From: Limnobaculum xujianqingii
GTDB lineage: Bacteria; Pseudomonadota; Gammaproteobacteria; Enterobacterales; Enterobacteriaceae
Reading direction: 5' to 3'
Assembly: GCF_013394855.1 (NCBI RefSeq)
Contig: NZ_JABMLK010000002.1
Span: 310,001 to 374,000, forward strand
Length of the DNA: 64,000 bases
Positions 11,541-18,892 of this stretch are shown here, piece after piece. The position numbers and the translations under genes are program-made. How positions within the stretch are numbered: position 1 is the first letter of the stretch; each line of letters starts with the position of its first letter. The notes below the pieces were generated by a model. It searched no databases and was not told the origin of the DNA. It saw only the letters and a program-made list of their open reading frames with translations.

Positions 11541-12257
11541 TTAGCCCATAAATTTATGCCAGTACAAAGAGATAGGAATAATAAGAATTAAAGCGGGTAA
11601 GAAGTTGACCACGGCAAAGGTTTTTATCTGAGCAATACGTAATCCAACGGCAATCATAATAATACCTCCGCAGGCGGAGAAATCCCCCAGCGTAATCTCT
11701 GTCATATACGGCATAATCAAGCGAGCAGAAAAATAGAGGGTACCCTGAACTAAAAGCTGAGGGATAGCGATAGACATGACGGCTGCCCCCATGGTGGTGG
11801 CAAAAATCATGGCAGTGAAGATATCCAGAATAGACTTAACCACCAGCAGTTGATAATTACCCGTCATCCCTTCAGTGAGCGCACCAACAATACCGGTACC
11901 TCCAGCACAAAACAGAACGATTAATGCGGTAAAATTCTGGGTGTAAAGCTCAGGCGTCATGCTATGGTTTCGCACTGGAATAATTCGAGCTAGTCCACGT
12001 TGCACCAGAGAGCCAAACTTTTGCACGCCTTTTTCCATATAGCAGATTTCACCGATAGCCAGCCCCACGATCAGGGCAAGTGCAACAGCGGGTAATTGCT
12101 GAACTTTAATCGTCATTACCACACCCATGGCAATGGATATCATGGCGAATGCAGCCGGCAGGCCATCTTGCAAACGTTTTGGCATCACTGGTGCTAAAAA
12201 AAGGCCTAATCCTCCGCCAATGAAAACGGCTGCGCTGTTTAGTAATGGACCAACCAT
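11541..12257 (-). CDS. yqgA: DUF554 family membrane protein (YqgA-like)
   Basis: This is a 238-residue, highly hydrophobic protein with about six to seven predicted membrane spans. It begins MVGPLLNSAAVFIGGGLGLF and contains the family's glycine-rich segments (CAGGTGIVGALTEGMTG and ACGGIIMIAVGLRI). Length and motifs match the DUF554/YqgA inner-membrane family, whose function is not established. It lies upstream of the thi operon on the same strand but is separated from it by the riboswitch leader, so it is probably an independent unit. Confidence 0.85.
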   Translation of the reverse strand: MVGPLLNSAAVFIGGGLGLFLAPVMPKRLQDGLPAAFAMISIAMGVVMTIKVQQLPAVALALIVGLAIGEICYMEKGVQKFGSLVQRGLARIIPVRNHSMTPELYTQNFTALIVLFCAGGTGIVGALTEGMTGNYQLLVVKSILDIFTAMIFATTMGAAVMSIAIPQLLVQGTLYFSARLIMPYMTEITLGDFSACGGIIMIAVGLRIAQIKTFAVVNFLPALILIIPISLYWHKFMG

Positions 12258-12905
12258 GATTTCTTCCTACTTTTGTTTTTTTACAGGCAACGTCATCCTG
12301 TTCTTTTGGAGATAGCCTGGTTATCAGTACCCATATGGGCTAGGGGATGAACGCTTATGAAGTTTGTTGTTAGCAGAAGGTACAGATTCAACAACAAAGA
12401 GTAATGTAGATGATATCCCATTTTATCAAAGTTGTTTTTGCTTATTGTGGGCAAATTTATATCACATAGTGTGTAAATTAAAAATGACGGCAGCCTGATA
12501 GAGAGCGAGAGTGATTACGCGGGTTTATCAGGCAGAACTCGCTACTTTTTGATACTTGTCAGGATTATCTTGTTTTTATTAGTTATTTATAATAAATATA
12601 TTTATCAGAAACTGTCATCAATATATTCTGGTTTATAGCTTAAATAATATTTGTATATTGATAGAAATAAGTATTTCTTAGGTGTTTTACTTACGCTGTA
12701 TTTGTCATTTGTTGTTTTTATAAGTACCGTCTTGCACCGTTTTAATGTATTAATTATTCGGTCTTATATATGATATAAAATTAGTTTAAATTAATAGAAA
12801 TAAAAAAATCATTTGTGATAAAAATAATCACGCCTTAGAACTTCGAGGCTTTTATTTCGACCATCAGCTTTTGATTGGTTTTTATATCTATAAAAGGGAA
12901 TTATC
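12258..12905. other. AT-rich intergenic region upstream of the microcin-like gene
   Basis: The 648-base gap holds no convincing open frame. It includes the DUF554 promoter side, an imperfect nested inverted repeat at 12493-12533 (GCCTGATA...TATCAGGC, with GCGAG...CTCGC beside it), and a very AT-rich stretch from about 12550 to 12830. The AAGGGA ribosome site of the next gene lies at its right end. No clear sigma-70, sigma-54 or sigma-28 promoter stood out. Confidence 0.5.
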
Positions 12906-13208
12906 ATGCGTGAATTACAAAACAGTGAAATTGAACAAGTAAGCGGTGCTTGGGCTGCAAACTTTACTGATGCTCTGGAAGGTGCTTTAGTTGGTTTCGG
13001 CGAAGGCTTCTCAACTGGCCTGGGTTTAGGTACTAAAGTTGGTGGCTCTGGTGGCGGCGTATTAGGCTTTGGTCTGATCGGTTCTCTGGTTGGTGCTTTT
13101 GTTGGTCCAGTTGTTGGCGGCATTTACGGCACAATCGGTGGATTTGCTTTAGGTAAAGATGAAATCAAATCTATCGCTAAAGATTACCGTGACGCGTTCA
13201 CTAAATAA
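12906..13208 (+). CDS. Class II microcin/bacteriocin-like peptide with double-glycine-type leader
   Basis: The 100-residue product begins with MRELQNSEIEQVSGA. This is the leader pattern of class II microcins and double-glycine bacteriocins, with Gly-Ala at the expected cleavage point. The remaining 85 residues are glycine- and alanine-rich with many GxxxG spacings (residues 45-80) and a charged C-terminal tail (KDEIKSIAKDYRDAFTK). This fits a membrane-inserting Blp/class IIc type bacteriocin. It has a strong AAGGGA ribosome site and a strong terminator directly downstream. No immunity gene, peptidase-type ABC exporter or modification enzyme is adjacent, so it is an orphan. Antibacterial activity is an inference. 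Confidence 0.75.
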   Translation: MRELQNSEIEQVSGAWAANFTDALEGALVGFGEGFSTGLGLGTKVGGSGGGVLGFGLIGSLVGAFVGPVVGGIYGTIGGFALGKDEIKSIAKDYRDAFTK

Positions 13209-13232
13209 TCTTAGATTATAGTTTGTGTGTAA

Positions 13233-13258
13233 AACAGAGAGCCTGGCTCTCTGTTTTT
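13233..13258 (+). terminator. Rho-independent terminator of the microcin-like gene
   Basis: A near-perfect stem (ACAGAGAGCC / GGCTCTCTGT) is followed directly by TTTTT, 25 bases after the stop codon. Confidence 0.9.
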
Positions 13259-13564
13259 CGTTTTTGATTATAATTATTTGAAGATAAAAAGCGATTCTTC
13301 AATAATAGTGATTATCATTTAATCAATCTTCTGCTGTACGGTAATAATCAAAATTAATTAGCCTGTAAGGCTAACTAATACTCAACATTATGATTTATAA
13401 AAATTAATATATTAATAATTGATTAATGTAAAACAACGCTTTTGAGGTGCGTATACTGACCTGGATTTAAAAAGAAAATTCGTTAACAGGTCAATTATAT
13501 ATAAATTAAAGTGTGTTACTTGATTAACGAATGATAGGAAATTATCTTAGTCAGGTGAAATATT
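13259..13564. other. Leader region of the lafK-like gene
   Basis: This AT-rich spacer contains a small hairpin TTAGCC-TGTAA-GGCTAA at 13358-13374 and a TATACT hexamer at 13452-13457 that could be a -10 element with a weak -35. The lafK-like ATG follows an AGGTGA ribosome site. No sigma-54 or sigma-28 consensus was found here. Confidence 0.4.
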
Positions 13565-14572
13565 ATGCACCCCAAACCAGTTTCTTCTGCGAGTGACACC
13601 ACCTTTGTTGCTATTTCTCCTGCCTCTTTAAATTTATTTTCTCAAGCAAAAAAGATCGCTAAATACCATGTTCCGGTGCTGATTACCGGAGAAACAGGCA
13701 CGGGAAAAGAGTGTATTGCCAGATATATTCACCACCATGCTTTTGGTCAGGATGCGGCCCCTTACGTCGGCGTAAACTGTGCCGCGATTCCGGAAGATAT
13801 GCTGGAAGCCATGTTGTTTGGTTATGAAAAAGGCGCTTTTACTGGTGCGGTAAATAGTATGCCGGGAAAGTTTGAGCTGGCGAATGGTGGAACTTTACTG
13901 TTGGATGAAATTGGCGATATGCCGTTATCGCTGCAGGCTAAATTATTACGCGTTTTACAAGAACAGGAAGTGGAGCGATTAGGGAGCCACAAGAAGATTG
14001 CTTTAAATATTCGCCTTATTGCCTCTACCAATAAAGTTCTGGAAACAGAGATTGAACAAGGACGTTTCCGGCAGGATCTATTCTATCGTTTATCGGTTGT
14101 ACCTATTCATATTTTGCCATTGCGGGAACGCCCGGAAGATATTTTACCGTTAGCTAAACGTTTTATTCGTAAATATAGTTCTTTCTCTGATGATGTTCTC
14201 CATTTGGATGAGTGCGCTGAACAAACACTTTTACACCATGCGTGGCCTGGTAATGTTCGGGAATTGGAGAACGTTATTCAGCGGGGCATTATTATGAGCA
14301 ATGGTGGATTAATTCAGCATGCGGATTTAGGGCTAAATAATAGCGTTGTCACAGAGGGGATTTCCGCTTCAGAACCATCAGAACAATCAATAAAAAATCT
14401 AAAAACGCGCGGACGTCTGGCTGAACACCAATACATTATGGACTTGCTGAAACGGCATAAAGGCAGTAAGTCCAAAACAGCACAATTTCTTGGTATTACT
14501 CCCCGAGCGTTACGCTATCGCCTCGCCTCTATGCGTAAGCTGGGGATTGATGTGGAATGCATTTCATCATAG
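13565..14572 (+). CDS. lafK: Sigma-54-dependent activator, LafK-like
   Basis: This is a 335-residue AAA+ enhancer-binding protein. Walker A GETGTGKE is at 42-49, the sigma-54-contacting GAFTGA loop at 90-95, Walker B LLLDEIGD at 111-118, and a C-terminal Fis-type helix-turn-helix at about 300-325. It has no receiver or other N-terminal sensory domain. All ATPase motifs are intact, so it should be active. The family alone also allows PspF- or FlrA-like roles. I favour LafK, the lateral-flagella master activator, because flgN, flgM and a flagellar sigma factor follow. It converges on lfgN with only 19 bases between, where a Flag-2 locus would hold lfiE-J. Confidence 0.75.
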   Translation: MHPKPVSSASDTTFVAISPASLNLFSQAKKIAKYHVPVLITGETGTGKECIARYIHHHAFGQDAAPYVGVNCAAIPEDMLEAMLFGYEKGAFTGAVNSMPGKFELANGGTLLLDEIGDMPLSLQAKLLRVLQEQEVERLGSHKKIALNIRLIASTNKVLETEIEQGRFRQDLFYRLSVVPIHILPLRERPEDILPLAKRFIRKYSSFSDDVLHLDECAEQTLLHHAWPGNVRELENVIQRGIIMSNGGLIQHADLGLNNSVVTEGISASEPSEQSIKNLKTRGRLAEHQYIMDLLKRHKGSKSKTAQFLGITPRALRYRLASMRKLGIDVECISS

Positions 14573-14591
14573 CGTTTTATATCTGAGCCTG

Positions 14592-14969
14592 TTATGCCCG
14601 GGTGGATAATATCTGATGGTTAAGCGCACTAAGCCTGCTGCATTCATGCATCCGTTGCATGATATCGTTCCATAACTCTTTAGCCTGAATATGATGATTG
14701 GCGGGTAAGCGGGAAAATAAAAACAAAATGCCTTCGTCATGCGGGGGAATGCATAAGTTTTTTAGTGTCGATATACGTTTCTGTGCAGACTGAGTCAACT
14801 GATGATAAATATGGCTAATACGCTGGTTAATCTCATCTATTGCATCAGTTTTACGTGCGGTAATCATAGCCTGCTGCTGTTTTAGCAACAAAATAAGCCT
14901 GATATAAGATCTTCGGTCGAGCTGAAGTTCCGCCAGCAATTCCATAATTTGTTCTTGTAGCATCTTCAC
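14592..14969 (-). CDS. lfgN: FlgN-family chaperone (lateral-flagella LfgN-like)
   Basis: The 125-residue, mostly helical protein has the look of FlgN: an amphipathic N-terminal helix (LLAELQLDRRSYIRLILLLK), a heptad-rich middle, and a C-terminal helix ending NHQIL. FlgN is the export chaperone of hook-associated proteins FlgK and FlgL. Its ATG overlaps the flgM stop by four bases (ATGA), so it is translationally coupled to the anti-sigma gene. No flgK or flgL is present nearby, so its usual clients are missing from this locus. Identification rests on the pattern and the flgM neighbour. Confidence 0.7.
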   Translation of the reverse strand: MKMLQEQIMELLAELQLDRRSYIRLILLLKQQQAMITARKTDAIDEINQRISHIYHQLTQSAQKRISTLKNLCIPPHDEGILFLFSRLPANHHIQAKELWNDIMQRMHECSRLSALNHQILSTRA

Positions 14970-15250
14970 TTGTCCACACCCCGATAGTAATCCAGGATCG
15001 TGCTGGCAATGTGCTCTGGGTTGACGCCTATTCTTCCAAGTTTGAGTGCTGCTTTAATAGTAGTGACTTTTTGAATATCCACTTCCGGCAAAATAGCGAG
15101 TATCCGCAAGGCTTCTTTCAGGTGTGAAGGTGAATCTTCATCGCCTTGTATGCTATGACTTTCTTGCGATTGTTTAGTTAAGGTTGACCGATTTTTACTT
15201 TGATAATCAAATAAATGTGGATGAGTTTCTTGAGTATGAATCGCTTTCAT
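14966..15250 (-). CDS. lfgM: FlgM-family anti-sigma-28 factor (LfgM-like)
   Basis: This 94-residue protein has a polar, disordered N-terminal half. Its C-terminal half (about 55-92) carries the FlgM signature: LPEVDIQKVTTIKAALKLG followed by GVNPEHIASTILDYY. FlgM binds FliA-type sigma factors and is exported through the flagellar secretion system when the hook is complete. The partner here is likely the sigma-28 factor at 18125. It is the first gene of lfgM-lfgN. No flagellar export system is encoded in the window, so how it would be inactivated is an open question. Confidence 0.8.
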   Translation of the reverse strand: MKAIHTQETHPHLFDYQSKNRSTLTKQSQESHSIQGDEDSPSHLKEALRILAILPEVDIQKVTTIKAALKLGRIGVNPEHIASTILDYYRGVDK

Positions 15251-15330
15251 AACGCTTCCTTTGGCTTAATTAATCAGAGGTAAGCCATCTGCTGTTATCA
15301 TCGAACGTATATTGTTACGCTCCGTAGAAA

Positions 15331-15371
15331 ACCGACACTCACCGGTTTTATTCAGGTGAGTGTCGGTTTTG
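15331..15371 (-). terminator. Strong bidirectional-type terminator between lfgM and the secreted-protein gene
   Basis: A 13-base perfect stem (ACCGACACTCACC / GGTGAGTGTCGGT) with an 11-base loop has T-runs on both outer sides, so it can act on either strand. It most likely ends the leftward unit made of the ToxR-like regulator and the secreted-protein gene, insulating lfgMN from it. Confidence 0.85.
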
Positions 15372-15456
15372 TCATACTCAGATTAAGCGGTTGTACCTGA
15401 TTAAAACTTTAACTGTTTGGTCAGGAATTTTTATTTCAGGCGATATTTGATCTTTT

Positions 15457-16044
15457 TCAGAAGAACCAAAAGGATCGTTTTGCCGTCGTATTTTTAGGTG
15501 CCGGTATCATACTAATCGGAGAGCCGTTGACATTGGATATCTTATCCTGAACGACGCTATTGGGATAAACGAATAGTAATCCATTCTGAGAAACGATTAG
15601 CTGGTTGGTTTCTACGGCATAGCTACTGAGAGCCAGATTTCGCTGTTTACTAAAGTCCATTACGCTATTAATCAATTCATCGTGCTCTGGGCTGTAGTAA
15701 TAGAGTGGTGTAAATGTAAAATCTGGGTATTCATCATCATGATTTTCTTCATCCAGAATCATTTTTCCTTTAAAAATGAATCTCTCATCAGTTGGTTTGG
15801 TAATGCTGACTAACAGGTTCTGAATACCGGAATAAAGACGAATGTTGTAGACCTCGTCTTTTTCAGATAGCAGATCGTAAAAACCAATTTGCGACTCAAG
15901 ATCAATATTTGATAAGGATGGTATTCTGACGGATTCCGGTATCGCAGGTAACTCGGCAGATGTTGTTCCAATACATAACCCTGTGATAAATATAATGAAT
16001 GATAATATTTTTAATTTGTTAGCTATGACAAGTAACCAGTTCAT
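15457..16044 (-). CDS. Secreted/periplasmic protein of unknown function paired with a ToxR-like regulator
   Basis: I do not recognise this 195-residue protein. The N-terminus has a Lys-containing start, a hydrophobic stretch (about residues 12-27) and TSA before the mature part, giving a plausible signal peptide. The rest is soluble, acidic in the middle, without cysteine pairs or repeats, and ends KRSFWFF. Its ATG lies 26 bases inside the 3' end of the upstream regulator gene, so the two are translationally coupled. Such pairs recall ToxR-ToxS, where the second protein assists the periplasmic part of the regulator, but no sequence similarity to ToxS is visible. The function is unknown. Confidence 0.65.
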   Translation of the reverse strand: MNWLLVIANKLKILSFIIFITGLCIGTTSAELPAIPESVRIPSLSNIDLESQIGFYDLLSEKDEVYNIRLYSGIQNLLVSITKPTDERFIFKGKMILDEENHDDEYPDFTFTPLYYYSPEHDELINSVMDFSKQRNLALSSYAVETNQLIVSQNGLLFVYPNSVVQDKISNVNGSPISMIPAPKNTTAKRSFWFF

Positions 16045-16990
16045 TTAATTTTCTCTCTGTTTCCTGATAAACCAGCGTATTTAATTTTTCGCCGTTAACC
16101 CGCCAGTGAAAAATGTTCATGCTGAGCTCTTTATTTTCACAGGCTGATTGAATTGAGAAGGTGTAATGCAGTATTGAATCCGTAGCCCGATAGTAAGCAT
16201 GAATAATGGTTTTGGTATTACTCAAAGACTGGTTAATTTTATTTAGTGATTCTTTTAGCCTTTCAGGAACACTGTAAGATTCCTGTCTGGTTGGTGTGGC
16301 TTTTTTTGCTACATTGTGAAGAATTATATGGTCATAAGGCTGAATCTGATCTCTTGTCACGCTCATTCCATCAGGTGGTGAAAGGGGTGCCGGAGAGCTA
16401 AATAATAATTTGCCAGAAGCAAAAGCCATCAGCATTATTGCGGCCATCCCAAAAAGATATTTTTTGGTTTTTTTCAGAATAGCCCCTACATTGCGTTTCT
16501 TAGTCGGAACCTCTTCCTGTTTAAGAGCTGCTGCCAGGCAGAAATCTTCAGCAACAATTTTAGTTCCTGTCTGATGCTCTATCGATTGATCTTCAATCTG
16601 CTCAATATTTTTGATATCAGAATCATGGAGGACTTCATCGTTACTGATTTCATAGGTTTCATACTGACAGTACTCTTTTTCCAGCAAGTAGCCTTTTTTA
16701 GGAATGGTTTTAATAATGCGCTGATGTTTACCGTTATCATCTAACGCAGATCTCAGTGCATGAATGGCATTTGGTAAACTGTTATTACCAATAACTCGAT
16801 TTTCCCAAACCAGATTAGTTAGCTGTTCTCTTGAAAGTACGGTACCTGCATGTTGTGCAAGCACGTCCAGTAGCTTTAACTGATATTCACCAAGGCGTTT
16901 AACGTCTTTTGTTTCTCTGTGGTTAATCGCTCCTTGTTGGTAATCGATTAACCAGCCGTCGATGAAACAGTGTGTGTTAGTTACGTTCAT
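16019..16990 (-). CDS. Membrane-bound winged-helix regulator, ToxR/CadC type (LafZ-like)
   Basis: The preferred start is the ATG at 16990 (MNVTNTHCFIDGWLIDY), which begins the family's first strands and gives 323 residues. The longer frame upstream adds 44 unrelated residues, and none of the possible starts has a good ribosome site. The OmpR/PhoB-type winged helix covers about residues 5-105 (LSREQLTNLVWENRVI, then KTIPKKGYLLE). A Lys-rich stretch leads into one membrane span (FGMAAIMLMAFASGKLLF), then a periplasmic domain of about 130 residues. From memory, the E. coli 042 Flag-2 locus has a transmembrane regulator, LafZ, at this relative position. The inducing signal is unknown. Confidence 0.75.
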   Translation of the reverse strand: MNVTNTHCFIDGWLIDYQQGAINHRETKDVKRLGEYQLKLLDVLAQHAGTVLSREQLTNLVWENRVIGNNSLPNAIHALRSALDDNGKHQRIIKTIPKKGYLLEKEYCQYETYEISNDEVLHDSDIKNIEQIEDQSIEHQTGTKIVAEDFCLAAALKQEEVPTKKRNVGAILKKTKKYLFGMAAIMLMAFASGKLLFSSPAPLSPPDGMSVTRDQIQPYDHIILHNVAKKATPTRQESYSVPERLKESLNKINQSLSNTKTIIHAYYRATDSILHYTFSIQSACENKELSMNIFHWRVNGEKLNTLVYQETERKLNELVTCHS

Positions 16991-17915
16991 GTGAATGAAT
17001 TTTTGCCTTTTCAAGTTGTATTTTAAGTAAGTGATGCTATCGAGAATTATATATAGAGAGGCAAAGGAATAATTATTTCGTTTCAATGAGTGTTTTGTCA
17101 TTAAAACAATTGCGAGTTCCATTCAGGCAGGGGAAACGAAAGGGTACTAAAATGTCTGATTAACTATTAATCCTCAAGTGGAGGTTTCAGACAGTTGTAT
17201 AACGTTTATTTTAACCTTTACCTAATTTATCGTATGTTCGATGGCTATATTTTTACGCGAATAATCATAAGCATTCAATTGTTTTGAAAAAAAACCATTA
17301 TTAATAGTTGTAACAAAATAAGTTTTATTTATTTATTTTTGATTTAATTATTTGATTTTTATGAAATTAATTTCATTAATTGTTTTAATTAATGAAATTA
17401 ATTGTTTTAATTAATTGTGTTTGTATTGATGGTTTTTTGGGGTTTTAACTCTGTGTGGATAATGTTTTTATTGTTGATTATTTGTTATTTTATCACTTGT
17501 TATTGTTAAGTTTAAAGCGTTTTTTATGTGTATGTTATATTAGTGAATTAAATGTCTTAGTGATGATAATTATTATTTCAAATTTTAAGACGTTTAGCTG
17601 TCTTTTAAAGAGCACATATCTTTAATTGGTATTTTATTATTCTGACAGATAATGCTTGTGAAGCCATATATAGAGTTTATTGAAATACTCATTTATTTAA
17701 AGGTGGGCATTCTTAATAAAGAATTAAAATTTTTATACATGGCTTCTATAAATTCTCCTGATTATTGGATGATCTTTATTCACATCATTATCTCTTTTAA
17801 TCATCTCATCTTATCGCTGAGTTAAACCACCGGAAATGAGGAGGATGGTAAGCCTTCCTTTTCCGGAAAATTCATTTCCCCTATTTATCTATTTGATTGT
17901 TTTTTAAAAAAATAA
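16991..17915. other. Long AT-rich non-coding region between the membrane regulator and lafS
   Basis: This stretch has no credible gene on either strand. It is strongly AT-rich. It contains a 16-base perfect palindrome ATGAAATTAATTTCAT at 17361-17376, running into a tandem repeat of a unit with the core TTAATTGTTTTAATTAAT (about 17377-17417). Such DNA is typical of H-NS or ToxR-type regulator binding. In a complete Flag-2 locus the flagellin and cap genes would lie here. I see no degraded coding remnant by eye. Confidence 0.5.
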
Positions 17916-17919
17916 TTTC

Positions 17920-17936
17920 TGGCACGTGAATTGCTA
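17920..17936 (+). promoter_or_regulatory. Sigma-54 promoter upstream of the sigma-28 gene
   Basis: TGGCACG-TGAA-TTGCTA matches the sigma-54 consensus TGGCACG-N4-TTGCW at every fixed base, with GG and GC at the required 10-base spacing. Transcription should start near 17946 and run into the gene at 18125. A sigma-54 activator gene of the LafK type lies 4 kb away in the same island. Confidence 0.85.
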
Positions 17937-17995
17937 TACAAAGCTCAGAGAATAACCTGAGAGAAAAGTCAGGAAATTTTTAAAGCATTAGCGTC

Positions 17996-18106
17996 ATGAC
18001 TATTCAAACCAAAGAATACATGACCATTCACATGCCAGCGGGCTTGCTGGCCCTAAAAATGGATAAGCAAAAGGACATGTTACTACCGGGTAACAGCAGC
18101 TTTTGA
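17996..18106 (+). CDS. Possible 36-residue small ORF in the lafS leader
   Basis: An ATG-started frame of 36 codons lies between the sigma-54 promoter and lafS and ends one base before the lafS ribosome site (AGGGAG at 18108). Its own ribosome site is poor: the nearest AGGA is about 22 bases upstream. The product (starting MTIQTKEYMTIHMPAG) resembles nothing I know. It could be a leader peptide, a remnant of a lost gene, or chance. Confidence 0.25.
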   Translation: MTIQTKEYMTIHMPAGLLALKMDKQKDMLLPGNSSF

Positions 18107-18124
18107 TAGGGAGTAACAGACCAC

Positions 18125-18841
18125 ATGCAGACAACAGCACGCAATATATCCAACATTAAAGCCCCTGTTTTAATGAGTTCTCAGGAAGAGGGGCAATACT
18201 TGCAATGCTATTTGCCTCTGGTAAAACGAATCGTCAATCAACTGGCTTATCAGGCAAATAGCGTTATGGACCGTCAGGATATGGAACAGATTGCACTGAT
18301 GGGATTGCTGGAAAGCCTGAGGCGTTATGGCCGACCCGATGAACAATTTGCGGCTTATGCAGTACATCGGGTCAGGGGCTCGATTTTAGATGAGCTTCGT
18401 CAACTTGACTGGCGACCACGTAGTTTGCGTCAGAAGACCCATCGGTTTAATGACGCGATTAGAGAATTGGCTAAAAAGCTGGGTAAACAGCCAGATTTTG
18501 AAGAGATTTCGAGTGCTTTAGGTATTTCTGCTCAGGAGTATCTGGAATATCAGTTGCTGGAAGGCGCAAGAGCAATGGAGAGCCTGGACGAACTATTAAT
18601 GCCGGAATCTCACTGTGATGCGTTACAAAGTCGTTCTATTGAAGATCAGGAAGTAACACGAAGAATGTTTGTTGATGCCATTCGTTCGCTGGATGAAAAG
18701 GAGCAAATCATTTTGCGTCTTTATTATCAGGAAGATATGAACCTGAAGGAAATTGCGTTGGTGATGGAGTTAACTGAAGCTCGTATCTGTCAGATCAATA
18801 AGAAGATATCTGAAAAGATTAGACGTTTTTTTTATCAATAG
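18125..18841 (+). CDS. lafS: Flagellar-type sigma-28 factor (LafS/FliA family)
   Basis: The 238-residue protein is close to the 239 of E. coli FliA. Region 2 is intact (MDRQDMEQIALMGLLESLRR, then AYAVHRVRGSILDELRQLDW), including the WRPRS motif typical of FliA. Region 3 and a region 4 helix-turn-helix (MNLKEIALVMELTEARICQI) follow. Such factors drive late flagellar genes and are held by FlgM. A sigma-54 promoter lies 190 bases upstream. I call it LafS rather than FliA because of the LafK-like activator and the locus layout; family alone would not separate them. No flagellin, motor or stator gene follows; the next feature is an intergenic repeat. Confidence 0.8.
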   Translation: MQTTARNISNIKAPVLMSSQEEGQYLQCYLPLVKRIVNQLAYQANSVMDRQDMEQIALMGLLESLRRYGRPDEQFAAYAVHRVRGSILDELRQLDWRPRSLRQKTHRFNDAIRELAKKLGKQPDFEEISSALGISAQEYLEYQLLEGARAMESLDELLMPESHCDALQSRSIEDQEVTRRMFVDAIRSLDEKEQIILRLYYQEDMNLKEIALVMELTEARICQINKKISEKIRRFFYQ

Positions 18842-18892
18842 TTGTTATTGGGGATTTTGTTTGGTGATTGTTGATAAACTAGATAAATTGGC

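Noticed and set aside
12809..13123. Proline-rich 104-codon frame opposite the microcin-like gene
   Set aside because: It is the antisense of the glycine-rich coding sequence (Gly codons read as Pro). The forward gene has a recognisable leader, ribosome site and terminator.
18125..18841. Assigning the sigma factor as the main FliA of the cell
   Set aside because: Possible by family alone, but no fliZ or fliC neighbour is present and the sigma-54 promoter with a LafK-like gene favours the lateral type.
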